Shown in pieces: positions 6,926-13,856 of a DNA stretch of 15,910 bases. A program made the position numbers and the translations under genes. The notes beneath the pieces are model-generated. The model did no database searches, was not told where the DNA came from, and saw nothing but the letters and a program-made list of their open reading frames with translations. Origin of the DNA: Frankiales bacterium (GTDB lineage: Bacteria > Actinomycetota > Actinomycetes > Mycobacteriales > SCTD01); NCBI GenBank assembly GCA_025465145.1, contig JAODNS010000163.1, forward strand, positions 1 to 15,910. Direction: 5' to 3'. Numbering within the stretch: position 1 is the first letter of the stretch; every line of letters starts with the position of its first letter.

Positions 6926-7729
6926 GTGCAGCAGGTGCAGGTGGTGGCCCACCGCGGCTCGTCGGCGGCCCACGCCGAGCACACGCTGGCGGCGTACGAG
7001 CTGGCCATCGACGAGGGCGCCGACGCGCTGGAGTGCGACGTGCGCCTGACCCGCGACGGCGTGCTGGTCTGCGTGCACGACCGCAAGGTGAACCGCACCT
7101 CCGACGGCCGCGGCGTCGTGTCGACGCTGGAGCTGGCCGAGCTGGCGGAGCTGGACTTCGCCTCCTGGAAGGCACGGCAGGGCGACGCGCTGCTCGAGGC
7201 GCGCTGGGAGGAGGTCGACCGGGACCGCGGCCGGGTGCTCACCCTCGAGCGGCTCCTCCAGCTGGTGCTCGACCACGAGCGGCCCGTCCAGCTGCACATC
7301 GAGACCAAGCACCCGACCCGCTACGGCGGCCTCGTCGAGCGGGCGCTCGTGGAGCTGCTCGAGCGGTACGGCCTCGCCACCCCCATGAGCCGCTCCGTCT
7401 CACGGGTCACTGTCATGAGCTTCGCCCCGACCTCGCTGCGCCGGGTGCACGTGCTGGCGCCGGTGGTGCCGACCGTGCTGCTCATGGAGCGCATCCCGGT
7501 CCGCTACCGGGACGGGTCGCTGCCGCCGCGCGTCGGCATTGCCGGTCCGTCGCTCGAGGTCCTCAAGGCGCATCCGCGGTACGTCGAGCGGGTGCACGCT
7601 GCCGGCCACCGCGTCCACGTGTGGACGGTCGACGAGCCAGCCGACATCGAGCTCGTGCTGCAGCTCGGCGTGGACGGGGTCATCAGCAACCAGCCGCGCC
7701 GCGTCCTCGCCCGGCTGGCCCGTACGTGA
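6926..7729 (+). CDS. Glycerophosphodiester phosphodiesterase
   Basis: A 267-residue GDPD-family TIM barrel that hydrolyses glycerophosphodiesters to glycerol 3-phosphate and an alcohol. The catalytic core is complete: VVAHRGSS (His9, Arg10), ADALECDVRLTRDGV (metal-binding Glu36, Asp38), CVHD (His51), HIETKHP and the closing VHVWTVDE. No signal peptide is seen, so it is cytosolic, unlike secreted GlpQ. GTG at 6926 is preceded by AGGTGAG at good distance. A GTG eight bases further up is out of frame. The TGA overlaps the start of the histidine kinase (GTGA). A GDPD coupled to a sensor kinase could hint at a lipid-turnover link, but that is only context. Confidence 0.92.
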   Translation: MQQVQVVAHRGSSAAHAEHTLAAYELAIDEGADALECDVRLTRDGVLVCVHDRKVNRTSDGRGVVSTLELAELAELDFASWKARQGDALLEARWEEVDRDRGRVLTLERLLQLVLDHERPVQLHIETKHPTRYGGLVERALVELLERYGLATPMSRSVSRVTVMSFAPTSLRRVHVLAPVVPTVLLMERIPVRYRDGSLPPRVGIAGPSLEVLKAHPRYVERVHAAGHRVHVWTVDEPADIELVLQLGVDGVISNQPRRVLARLART

Positions 7730-9168
7730 CCTCGCCCCTCATGGCCCGGCTGGTCGAGGTCGTCGACGGCCTCGGCACGGTCATCGACGTGCCCGACCTG
7801 CTCCAGCGCATCGCCGGCAGCGCCCACGACCTGCTCGACGCGTACGCCGTGGGCGTGGTCGTCCGCGAGGGGGACCGGTTCCGCGCGGTCGCCGGACGCG
7901 GGCGCAACGTCGTCACCGGCCTCGAGTTCCCCGTCGCCGGCAGCGCGGTCGAGGCCCTCGTCGCGCAGGGCGGGCGATCGCTGCAGGCGGAGCCCGAGCG
8001 GTTCACCCACCTGCGCCAGGAGCTCTACAAGGACGGGCCGATGCCCCTCGCGGTGGCCCTGACGCGCGCCGACGCGGAGGGTGCGCTGTACGTCCTGCGG
8101 GCGGAGCCGCTGACCCAGGACGAGATGGAGGTGCTCGAGGTGCTGGCCGCCAGCGCCGGCGCTGCCCTGCGGACGGCCGAGGCGTACGCACGGGCCGACG
8201 CCGAGCGGCGCGAGAAGGACGCGGTCATCGACGCGATGGCCGACGGACTGGCGGTGCTCGACGGCACCGGCCGGGTGCGCGTGTGGAACCGCGGGCTGAC
8301 GGCCATCACAGGGGTGCGCGCCGAGGACGCGATCGGCGCCGAGCTGCCGTTCCCGCTGCCGGACGGCGACGTGCCGCGCGATCACGAGCTGCCGAACGGC
8401 CGCTGGATCGAGGTCGTCGTGGCGCCGGTCGCCGGCACCTCGGACCGCGTGGTCGACGTACGGGACATCAGCCGGCCGAAGGAGCTCGAGAACGCGAAGG
8501 ACCTGTTCCTCGCGACCGCCAGCCACGAGTTGCGGACGCCGCTGACGGTGCTGCGCGGGTTCGGCGAGACGCTGCTCAACCACTGGGACGTGCTCGAGGA
8601 CGGCAAGCGGCGCGAGATCGTCGGGACCATCCTGTCGCGGACGCGAACGATGACGGGGATGGTCGAGCAGCTGCTGCTCGGCTCCCGGGCGGGGCTGGGG
8701 CTCGAGGTCACTGTTCGGCCGTTCGACCTGGCGTCCGCCGTCCGTGCGGCGGCGTCGGCGATGTCGGGCTCGCGGCCGGAGCACCCGCTCGTGGTCGACG
8801 CGCCGGAGCCGGTGCCGGCACTGGGCGACGCGGCAAGCATCGAGGCGGTGCTGGGGCAGCTCGTGGAGAACGCGGCGAAGTACTCGCCGGACGGCGGGGA
8901 GATCACCGTGACCGTCGGCCGGGACGACGGCCACGCGCTGCTGCAGGTCGCGGACACGGGGATGGGGATCGCCGAGGAGGACCTCGAGCGGGTCTTCGAC
9001 CGGTTCGTCCGGACCGAGCGCAGCCAGCGGACCAGGGCCACCGGCTCGGGGCTGGGGCTGTGGATCGTCCGGCGGTACCTCGAGGCGCAGGACGGGCGGG
9101 TGTGCGCGCGGCGGCGCGCGGGTGGCGGGACCGTGATCGAGGTGCGGCTGCCGCTCCAGGTGCCGTAG
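7726..9168 (+). CDS. Soluble GAF-PAS sensor histidine kinase
   Basis: A 480-residue kinase from GTG 7726 (the ATG at 7741 would give 475). There are no membrane segments, so it senses in the cytosol. Order: a GAF-like domain (about 10-150); a short coiled linker (AYARADAERREKDAV); a PAS domain (about 165-250, with GLAVLDGTGRVRVWN); a HisKA domain with the phospho-acceptor His267 in ATASHELRTPLTVLRGF; then a HATPase with N-box Asn382 (LVENAAKYS), DTGMGIAEEDLERVF and GSGLGLWIVRR. All catalytic boxes look intact. The GTG overlaps the GDPD stop, implying coupling. No response regulator is in the window, so it is an orphan here. The next gene encodes a stand-alone RsbW-like ATPase, a possible partner in a sigma-factor or phosphorelay circuit. 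Confidence 0.92.
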   Translation: MTSPLMARLVEVVDGLGTVIDVPDLLQRIAGSAHDLLDAYAVGVVVREGDRFRAVAGRGRNVVTGLEFPVAGSAVEALVAQGGRSLQAEPERFTHLRQELYKDGPMPLAVALTRADAEGALYVLRAEPLTQDEMEVLEVLAASAGAALRTAEAYARADAERREKDAVIDAMADGLAVLDGTGRVRVWNRGLTAITGVRAEDAIGAELPFPLPDGDVPRDHELPNGRWIEVVVAPVAGTSDRVVDVRDISRPKELENAKDLFLATASHELRTPLTVLRGFGETLLNHWDVLEDGKRREIVGTILSRTRTMTGMVEQLLLGSRAGLGLEVTVRPFDLASAVRAAASAMSGSRPEHPLVVDAPEPVPALGDAASIEAVLGQLVENAAKYSPDGGEITVTVGRDDGHALLQVADTGMGIAEEDLERVFDRFVRTERSQRTRATGSGLGLWIVRRYLEAQDGRVCARRRAGGGTVIEVRLPLQVP

Positions 9169-9243
9169 ACCACGTTCAGGACCCGCAGGACGGGGCATCA
9201 CGGACGCGGACGTCTGCCACCTGGAGCGGGAGGAGGAGCGGGG

Positions 9244-9681
9244 ATGAGGAGCCTGCTCGTGCCGCACGCCCCCACCAGCGTGTCGCTCGTCCGGCACCGC
9301 TGCGTCGACGAGCTCCGCGCCCGCGGCATGAACCCCGTGACGATCGACGACACCGCGCTGGTCCTGTCCGAGCTCGTGGGCAACGCCGTCCGGCACGGCC
9401 GCCCGCTCGACGGCGGCGGCGTCGAGGTCCGCTGGGAGATCAGCGGGCAGGCCGTCCGGATCGAGGTCCGCGACGGCGGGCGCGGCCCGCTCCGGCACGA
9501 GGCGCGCCTTCCGGTGCGCGGCAGCGCCGACGCGGAGGGCGGCCGCGGGCTCGCGATCGTGGCGATGCTGACGACGTCGTGGGGCAGCGCGTTCGACGCC
9601 GAGGAGGCCGTCGTGTGGGCCGACGTACCGGTGGTGGTGGCCACGGCCGCGCAGCGGGACGAGGAGCGCCAGGAGGCCTGA
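9244..9681 (+). CDS. RsbW/SpoIIAB-like ATP-binding protein (anti-sigma-factor type)
   Basis: A 145-residue single-domain GHKL ATPase of the HATPase_c_2 type. The N-box is VLSELVGNAVRHG (Asn47), followed by EVRDGGRGPL and GGRGLAIVAML. There is no His-acceptor domain, so it resembles actinobacterial RsbW-type serine kinases that bind anti-anti-sigma factors, a very expanded group. ATG 9244 is preceded by a strong purine-rich site (GGAGGAGCGGGG). It lies 75 bp after the histidine kinase on the same strand, in a gap with no evident terminator. No sigma factor or anti-anti-sigma gene is in the window, so its partner is unknown. Confidence 0.85.
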   Translation: MRSLLVPHAPTSVSLVRHRCVDELRARGMNPVTIDDTALVLSELVGNAVRHGRPLDGGGVEVRWEISGQAVRIEVRDGGRGPLRHEARLPVRGSADAEGGRGLAIVAMLTTSWGSAFDAEEAVVWADVPVVVATAAQRDEERQEA

Positions 9682-9716
9682 CGGCGCAACTAGGGTCGAG
9701 GCTCCGTACGAGCACC

Positions 9717-9721
9717 GGGAG
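9717..9721 (+). promoter_or_regulatory. Shine-Dalgarno that points to an ATC start codon
   Basis: GGGAG at 9717-9721 is followed by six bases and then ATC at 9728-9730, which is in frame with the DUF5926 protein. The next usable start, GTG at 9785, has no purine-rich site near it. The spacing is ideal for ATC and 63 bases off for the GTG, so this site decides the start. Confidence 0.6.
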
Positions 9722-9727
9722 CCTCCG

Positions 9728-10579
9728 ATCAGCAGCCGTCGCAAGAGTCGTCCCCGCCCGACCGACCGCGACGACCGCCGGCTCGTGACCCGGCCGTTCG
9801 CGGGGCGCGTGGACGAGACCGAGTGGGTCGCGCTGCGCGAGGTCGTGCCGGCCGCCACCGCGCCGCTGACCCTGCGGGACAGCGACCGCGAGGTGACGCT
9901 GTCGACTGTGCTGCCGCTGGCCTGGCCGGCGATGGTGCGCGCGGACGGCCGGGTGTTCCTCGGGCTGCAGGTCGCCGCCCGCTCCGGCGATGTCAGCCGC
10001 GACCTCGGCTGGGCGCTGGAGCAGGCGCTCGAGGCCGAGCCCGGTACGCCGGTGCAACCGGTGGGTCTGCCTGGCCCGGGTCCGCGGCTGCAGGACCTGC
10101 TGTCCGACGACCCGATCCAGGTCACGGTGCACCACGGGTTCGACTACTGGGTCGAGGGCGCCGTCCAGGAGGGCAGCGAGGTGGCGGCGTCGATGGAGCG
10201 CGCGAACGCCACGGTCGTGCCGACCGTACGGCTGCGGGCCGTCCCGTCCGCGTACTGGTGCCGCATGCGCGAGCGAACGCACCTGCGCTGGGTGCTGCCC
10301 GAGGACGAGGAGCCGGCACTGGACGCGCTCGCCCGGCTGTCGGTCAGCGGCGGGCTGGGCATCGGGCCGGACACCCGGTACGTCGGCTCGTTCCGCGCGC
10401 ACGGGCTGCTCGTGCCGGTGTGGGACCTGCCGGGCGACCGCGAGGCCGAGGCGCTGGAGGAGCCGGTCGCCGCGCTGCGGGCGCGGCTGGATACCGAGCT
10501 CGCCGCGCCCCGGCCGCTCACGACCGACGAGCGGCGCGCCCGCGCCGGCCTGATGAGCCGCCAGCTCACGCTGCGCTAG
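9728..10579 (+). CDS. DUF5926 family protein with a likely ATC start
   Basis: A 283-residue protein if read from ATC 9728 (265 codons from GTG 9785, including the stop). The body (TEWVALREVVPAATAPLTL, GLQVAARSGDVSRDLGWAL, HHGFDYWVEG) fits DUF5926, a conserved actinobacterial family without a known activity. The extra N-terminus from ATC is basic (SSRRKSRPRPTDRDDRRLV), as expected for the family, and only this start has a Shine-Dalgarno. Either the start is a rare ATC or it is an ATG misread by one base. I see no Cys-rich motif at the N-terminus. The stop TAG shares the palindrome CTAG (10576-10579) with the stop of the convergent arginine deiminase gene. Confidence 0.8.
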   Translation: MSSRRKSRPRPTDRDDRRLVTRPFAGRVDETEWVALREVVPAATAPLTLRDSDREVTLSTVLPLAWPAMVRADGRVFLGLQVAARSGDVSRDLGWALEQALEAEPGTPVQPVGLPGPGPRLQDLLSDDPIQVTVHHGFDYWVEGAVQEGSEVAASMERANATVVPTVRLRAVPSAYWCRMRERTHLRWVLPEDEEPALDALARLSVSGGLGIGPDTRYVGSFRAHGLLVPVWDLPGDREAEALEEPVAALRARLDTELAAPRPLTTDERRARAGLMSRQLTLR

Positions 10580-11775
10580 AGGCTGTCCCGAAGGATCGGG
10601 CAGCTCATGCAGCGCGGACCGCCGCGGCCGCTGCCCAGCTCGCTGCCCGCGATCCGGACCACCTCGACGCCGGCCTTCTCGAGCCGGTCGTTGGTCTCGG
10701 TGTTGCGCTCGTACGCGACGACCAGCCCGGGCGCGAGGGCGAGCGTGTTGTTGCCGTCGTCCCACTGCTCCCGCTCCGCGGTGACCGGGTCCAGGCCGGT
10801 GTCGATGACGCGTAGCCGGTCGATGCCCATCGCGTCCGCGGCGGCCTCGAGGAACGGCCGCGGGTCGGCCACGTGCAGCCCCTCGCCGTCGGCGGTCGTC
10901 ACGGTGTAGGCGGCGAGGGTGTCGGCCACCGCCGGGAACATGACCACCGCGTCGCGGTCGACCATCGTGCAGACGGTGTCCAGGTGCATCGTGGCCCGCT
11001 CCTGGGCGATGGGCACCGCGAGCACCGTGTGCGCGACCCCGGCGGAGAAGCCGCGCAGTGCGAACGCCTCCACGCCCGCGGGCGTCGTGCGCTGGCCGAC
11101 GCCCACTGCGATGACGCCGGGGGCGAGCAGCAGGACGTCGCCGCCCTCGAACCAGGCCTCCTCGCGGCTGCCGCCGTAGAGCAGTGGCGTGCCCGCGAAG
11201 CGCGGGTGGTGCCGGTAGACCGCCCCGGTCAGCGACACCTCGCGGGTGCGCGCCGGCATGGACGGGGCGGTGATCGCGACGTGGTCGTCCACCCACACCG
11301 ACGAGTCGCGGGTGAACAGCAGGTTCGGGAGGGGGCGTACGACGAACTCGCCGCGGCCTGCCATCCGCGCCACGACGCCCTCCGGTCCGGTGTGCGGCAG
11401 CTCCTCGTGCGTCAGCCCGGCGGCGACGATCCGCGCCAGCTCGTCGCTGGGCAGGCCGAGCAGCATCTGCCGCAGGACTGCCGCCAGCGACGGCCCGACC
11501 ACCGTCGGCGCGACGACCGCGTGCACGACCTCGGCGCGCGCGTCGGCGTCCTCGAGCGCCTCCGCGAGCAGCTCGGACAGGTACAGCACCTCGACGCCGC
11601 GGTCCCGAAGCGCCTGCGCGAAGGCGTCGTGCTCCTCCTGCGCGCGGGCGACCCACGGCAGCCCGTCGAACAACAGGTCGGCGTTGTTGCGCGGGGTGAG
11701 CCGCTGCAGCTCCGCACCCGGCCGGTGCAGGAGCACCGTGCGGAGGGGACCGACCTCGCTGGTCACGCGGTGCAT
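10576..11775 (-). CDS. arcA: Arginine deiminase
   Basis: A 399-residue enzyme hydrolysing L-arginine to citrulline and ammonia. The family signatures run in order: SEVGPLRTVLLHRPG at the N-terminus, LPNLLFTRDSSVW, EGGDVLLLAPG, the His region TMHLDTVCTMVD, QWDDGNNTLALAPG, and the catalytic Cys389 in GGPRCMSCPI near the C-terminus. Length is close to the usual 400 to 410. ATG 11775 is preferred over GTG 11784 because AGGGTG sits six bases before it. It lies 10 bp after the diiron-enzyme gene on the same strand, so the two are almost surely co-transcribed. Ornithine transcarbamylase, carbamate kinase and an arginine/ornithine antiporter are not in the window, so an ordinary energy-yielding arc operon is not evident here. 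Confidence 0.94.
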   Translation of the reverse strand: MHRVTSEVGPLRTVLLHRPGAELQRLTPRNNADLLFDGLPWVARAQEEHDAFAQALRDRGVEVLYLSELLAEALEDADARAEVVHAVVAPTVVGPSLAAVLRQMLLGLPSDELARIVAAGLTHEELPHTGPEGVVARMAGRGEFVVRPLPNLLFTRDSSVWVDDHVAITAPSMPARTREVSLTGAVYRHHPRFAGTPLLYGGSREEAWFEGGDVLLLAPGVIAVGVGQRTTPAGVEAFALRGFSAGVAHTVLAVPIAQERATMHLDTVCTMVDRDAVVMFPAVADTLAAYTVTTADGEGLHVADPRPFLEAAADAMGIDRLRVIDTGLDPVTAEREQWDDGNNTLALAPGLVVAYERNTETNDRLEKAGVEVVRIAGSELGSGRGGPRCMSCPILRDSL

Positions 11776-11785
11776 ACGGCGCACC

Positions 11786-12766
11786 CTAGGCGGCGCGTGC
11801 CTCCAGCAGCTCCACCCGGAGCGCCTCGAAGAAGGCGAGGTTGACCGTCGAGCGCCACCACGCGCCCTTGACGATCCGCGGACCCCACTCCGGCCGCTCG
11901 GTCACGGTCGGCACCACGGCCTTGTCCATCCAGTCCTTGCCGTGGACGGGGTCGACCTCGGCGTGCTCGACGTAGAACGGGTACGCCGCCCCCGGCGCGC
12001 CGAGGCGGTCGAACGCCTGCAGCACCAGGCGGCAACGGGGACCGGCCTGCAGCTCGAGCAGCCCGAGTGCGCCGAGCATCTCCGGCTGCAGCCACCGGTT
12101 GGTCGCGAGCAGCCCGCCGAGCGCCGCGCGTTCCAGCGCCTCGACCGGCATGTCCTCGCGCGGCGGGTGCCCCATGCCGATGGCGGTGGCCATCTTCTGG
12201 TGCAGCACGGTGTGCACGGCGTCCGGGTTGCCGTTGCCCATCTCGTCCCAGTAGTTCTTGCCGAGCTCCAGCTTCGCGCTGCCGGACAGGCCGACCTGGC
12301 AGACGGCGACGAGGTCATCGAAGCCGCCGTCCGGTCCGCCCTCGAGCATGAGGAACTCGACCAGCTCGTCCCACGTCGCGTCCTTCGCCAGCCAGCGGTA
12401 CGCCGCAGGCAGCCGGTCCTTCGCGGCCACGCTGCGCATCGCCTGCACGACCCTGTCCGGGTCGTCGGCCTCGGCCAGCCGACCGGCCTGCTCCCACGCC
12501 GCGTCCAGCTCGGTCAACCACTCGGTCTCGAGCCGGCTCTTCAGGTCCGCGACGACGGGGTGGCCCTGGTGCCGGACGGTCTCGCCGAGCTGCTCGAGCG
12601 GAGCCGTGTGCAGGTCGTAGATCGCGAGCAGCGTGAGGAACCGGTCGCGCCGGTCCGCCGGCTGCGCTCCGTACAGCGCGGTCAGCCCGTCGTCCTGGAG
12701 CGCGTCCGCGAACGCGTCGGACAGCAGGGTGCGGAGCTGGGGGGCGGTCGCCACGGGCGGGGTCAT
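11786..12766 (-). CDS. Heme-oxygenase-like diiron enzyme (iron-containing redox enzyme family)
   Basis: A 326-residue helical protein. Its middle and C-terminal parts carry the marks of the heme-oxygenase-like diiron oxidase/oxygenase fold (the group of UndA, BesC and the central domain of SznF). These include DELVEFLMLEGG (Glu137/Glu142), NYWDEMGNGNPDAVHTVLH (Asp174, Glu175, His185) and YVEHAEVDPVHGKDW (Glu267, His268, Asp272, His275) as likely metal ligands. Known members cleave or oxidise fatty acids or amino acids with O2; the substrate here is unknown. The about 110-residue N-terminal helical part is longer than in minimal members. ATG 12766 is preceded by GAGAGGA at nine bases. It is divergent from the SDR gene, and arginine deiminase follows after 10 bp, so an amino-acid-related substrate is worth considering. 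Confidence 0.8.
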   Translation of the reverse strand: MTPPVATAPQLRTLLSDAFADALQDDGLTALYGAQPADRRDRFLTLLAIYDLHTAPLEQLGETVRHQGHPVVADLKSRLETEWLTELDAAWEQAGRLAEADDPDRVVQAMRSVAAKDRLPAAYRWLAKDATWDELVEFLMLEGGPDGGFDDLVAVCQVGLSGSAKLELGKNYWDEMGNGNPDAVHTVLHQKMATAIGMGHPPREDMPVEALERAALGGLLATNRWLQPEMLGALGLLELQAGPRCRLVLQAFDRLGAPGAAYPFYVEHAEVDPVHGKDWMDKAVVPTVTERPEWGPRIVKGAWWRSTVNLAFFEALRVELLEARAA

Positions 12767-12816
12767 GGCCAGGGTTCCTCTCGTACGCGAGCCACAGACA
12801 GCTCGGACCACTCCTG

Positions 12817-12842
12817 CCCCGTTGCACCCCGGCGTAACGGGG
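12817..12842. repeat. Inverted repeat between the divergent diiron-enzyme and SDR genes
   Basis: CCCCGTT at 12817-12823 and AACGGGG at 12836-12842 are perfect 7-bp arms around a 12-base centre. The element sits near the middle of the 118-bp divergent gap, 51 bp from the diiron-enzyme start and 43 bp from the SDR start. That is a natural operator position for a dimeric regulator such as TetR. No regulator gene adjoins it. Confidence 0.45.
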
Positions 12843-12871
12843 GCGGAACGTGATGCCGCCGTGCCCCTGGA

Positions 12872-12877
12872 TAGGTT
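12872..12877 (+). promoter_or_regulatory. Possible -10 element for a leaderless SDR transcript
   Basis: TAGGTT fits the actinobacterial TANNNT -10 pattern and ends seven bases before the ATG at 12885, so transcription would begin at or next to the start codon. GTGATG at 12850-12855 could be a weak -35 with a 16-bp spacer. There is no convincing Shine-Dalgarno, which fits a leaderless message. Confidence 0.3.
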
Positions 12878-12884
12878 TCCGCGC

Positions 12885-13784
12885 ATGGGACTTCTGGACG
12901 GCAAGGTCGCGATCGTCACCGGGGCAGGGCGCGGCATCGGGCGTGGTGAGGCGCTCGAGCTGGCGGCGCAGGGCGCGAGCGTCGTCGTCGGCGAGGTGGA
13001 CGGCGAGGCGGGTCAGGCCGTCGCCGACGAGATCACCGCCGCGGGCGGCGCGGCCGTCGTCGCCCTCGGCGACTGCTCCGAGGTCGAGAACGCGCAGGCG
13101 ATCGTCCGTACCGCCGTCGAGGAGTTCGGTCGCCTGGACGCGCTGGTCAACAACGCCGGCATCCTGCGCGACCGGACCCTCGCGAAGATGACGCCCGAGG
13201 AGTGGGACGCGGTCATCAAGGTGCACCTGCGCGGGCACTACGCGCCGACGCACGTGGCGATCAACCACTGGCGCGAGCTCGGCCAGCCCGGCCGGGTCGT
13301 CTGCACCGCCAGCACCAGCGGCATCCTCGGCAACTTCGGGCAGAGCAACTACGGCGCGGCCAAGGCGGGCATCGCGGCGTTCGCCCAGATCGTGGCGCAG
13401 GAGTCCTGGAAGCACGGCATCACCGTCAACGCGATCTGCCCGGCCGCGCGCACGCGGATGACCGAAGGCGCGTACGGGAGCATCGAGACGACGGACGAGG
13501 GCTTCGACTTCTGGCACCCGGACAACGTGGCGCCGTTCGTCGCCTTCCTGTGCAGCGACGCGAGCGCGCACATCAGCGGCAAGGTGTTCGGCGTGCAGGG
13601 CGACACGGTCGAGCTGTACCGGCCGTTCGCCAGTGAGGCGGTCATCGAGAACGGCGGCAGCCGCTGGGACCCGGCCGTCTTCGCCGACAGGGTGGGCTCG
13701 CTGTTCGAGCAGACCGGCATCAGCCCGGCGGCCGAGAACGGGATGAAGAAGCTCCGCTACACGATGACCAACCGGACCGGCTGA
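12885..13784 (+). CDS. Short-chain dehydrogenase/reductase (hydroxyacyl-CoA dehydrogenase-like)
   Basis: A 299-residue classical SDR. The cofactor loop is VTGAGRGIGRG (Thr12, Gly13). NNAG lies at 89-92 and the active site is Ser143 (CTASTSG), Tyr156 and Lys160 (SNYGAAKAG). The acidic residue after the second strand (GEVDG) favours NAD(H). The long C-terminal part after residue 250 (VQGDTVELYRPF, RWDPAVFADRV) and HLRGHYAPTHVAINHWRE resemble actinobacterial homologues of the 17-beta-HSD type 4 / peroxisomal MFE-2 dehydrogenase domain. A (3R)-hydroxyacyl-CoA or steroid substrate is therefore plausible but unproven. ATG 12885 begins exactly with the family N-terminus (MGLLDGKVAIVTG). It stands alone between two regulated gaps. 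Confidence 0.9.
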   Translation: MGLLDGKVAIVTGAGRGIGRGEALELAAQGASVVVGEVDGEAGQAVADEITAAGGAAVVALGDCSEVENAQAIVRTAVEEFGRLDALVNNAGILRDRTLAKMTPEEWDAVIKVHLRGHYAPTHVAINHWRELGQPGRVVCTASTSGILGNFGQSNYGAAKAGIAAFAQIVAQESWKHGITVNAICPAARTRMTEGAYGSIETTDEGFDFWHPDNVAPFVAFLCSDASAHISGKVFGVQGDTVELYRPFASEAVIENGGSRWDPAVFADRVGSLFEQTGISPAAENGMKKLRYTMTNRTG

Positions 13785-13815
13785 CCCGAACGGCGCAGCG
13801 TCAGATAACGCACGG

Positions 13816-13850
13816 GTCACGACAGCGGAGGTTTTCCTCCGTACTGTGAC
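13816..13850 (+). promoter_or_regulatory. Palindromic operator over a probable leaderless promoter
   Basis: GTCAC (13816-13820) pairs with GTGAC (13846-13850), and CGGAGG (13826-13831) with CCTCCG (13836-13841) around a TTTT centre: a nested interrupted palindrome. TACTGT (13842-13847) within it fits a TANNNT -10, ending nine bases before the ATG at 13857, so a leaderless transcript is likely. A repressor bound here would block the promoter. As RNA it would be a short hairpin without a T-run, so it is less likely a terminator of the SDR gene that ends at 13784. Confidence 0.5.
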
Positions 13851-13856
13851 CGCGCC

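Noticed and set aside
7504..10125. A very long open frame on the minus strand opposite the histidine kinase, RsbW-like and DUF5926 genes
   Set aside because: The translation is Arg/Pro/His-rich low-complexity with no motif; such antisense frames arise from GC-rich third positions. The plus-strand genes carry clear catalytic motifs.
10576..11775. A classical arginine deiminase (arc) fermentation operon
   Set aside because: No ornithine transcarbamylase, carbamate kinase or antiporter gene is adjacent, and the partner gene is a diiron enzyme.
13826..13841. CGGAGG as the ribosome binding site of the epimerase gene
   Set aside because: It lies 25 bases before the ATG, too far for normal initiation, and is better explained as part of the palindrome.
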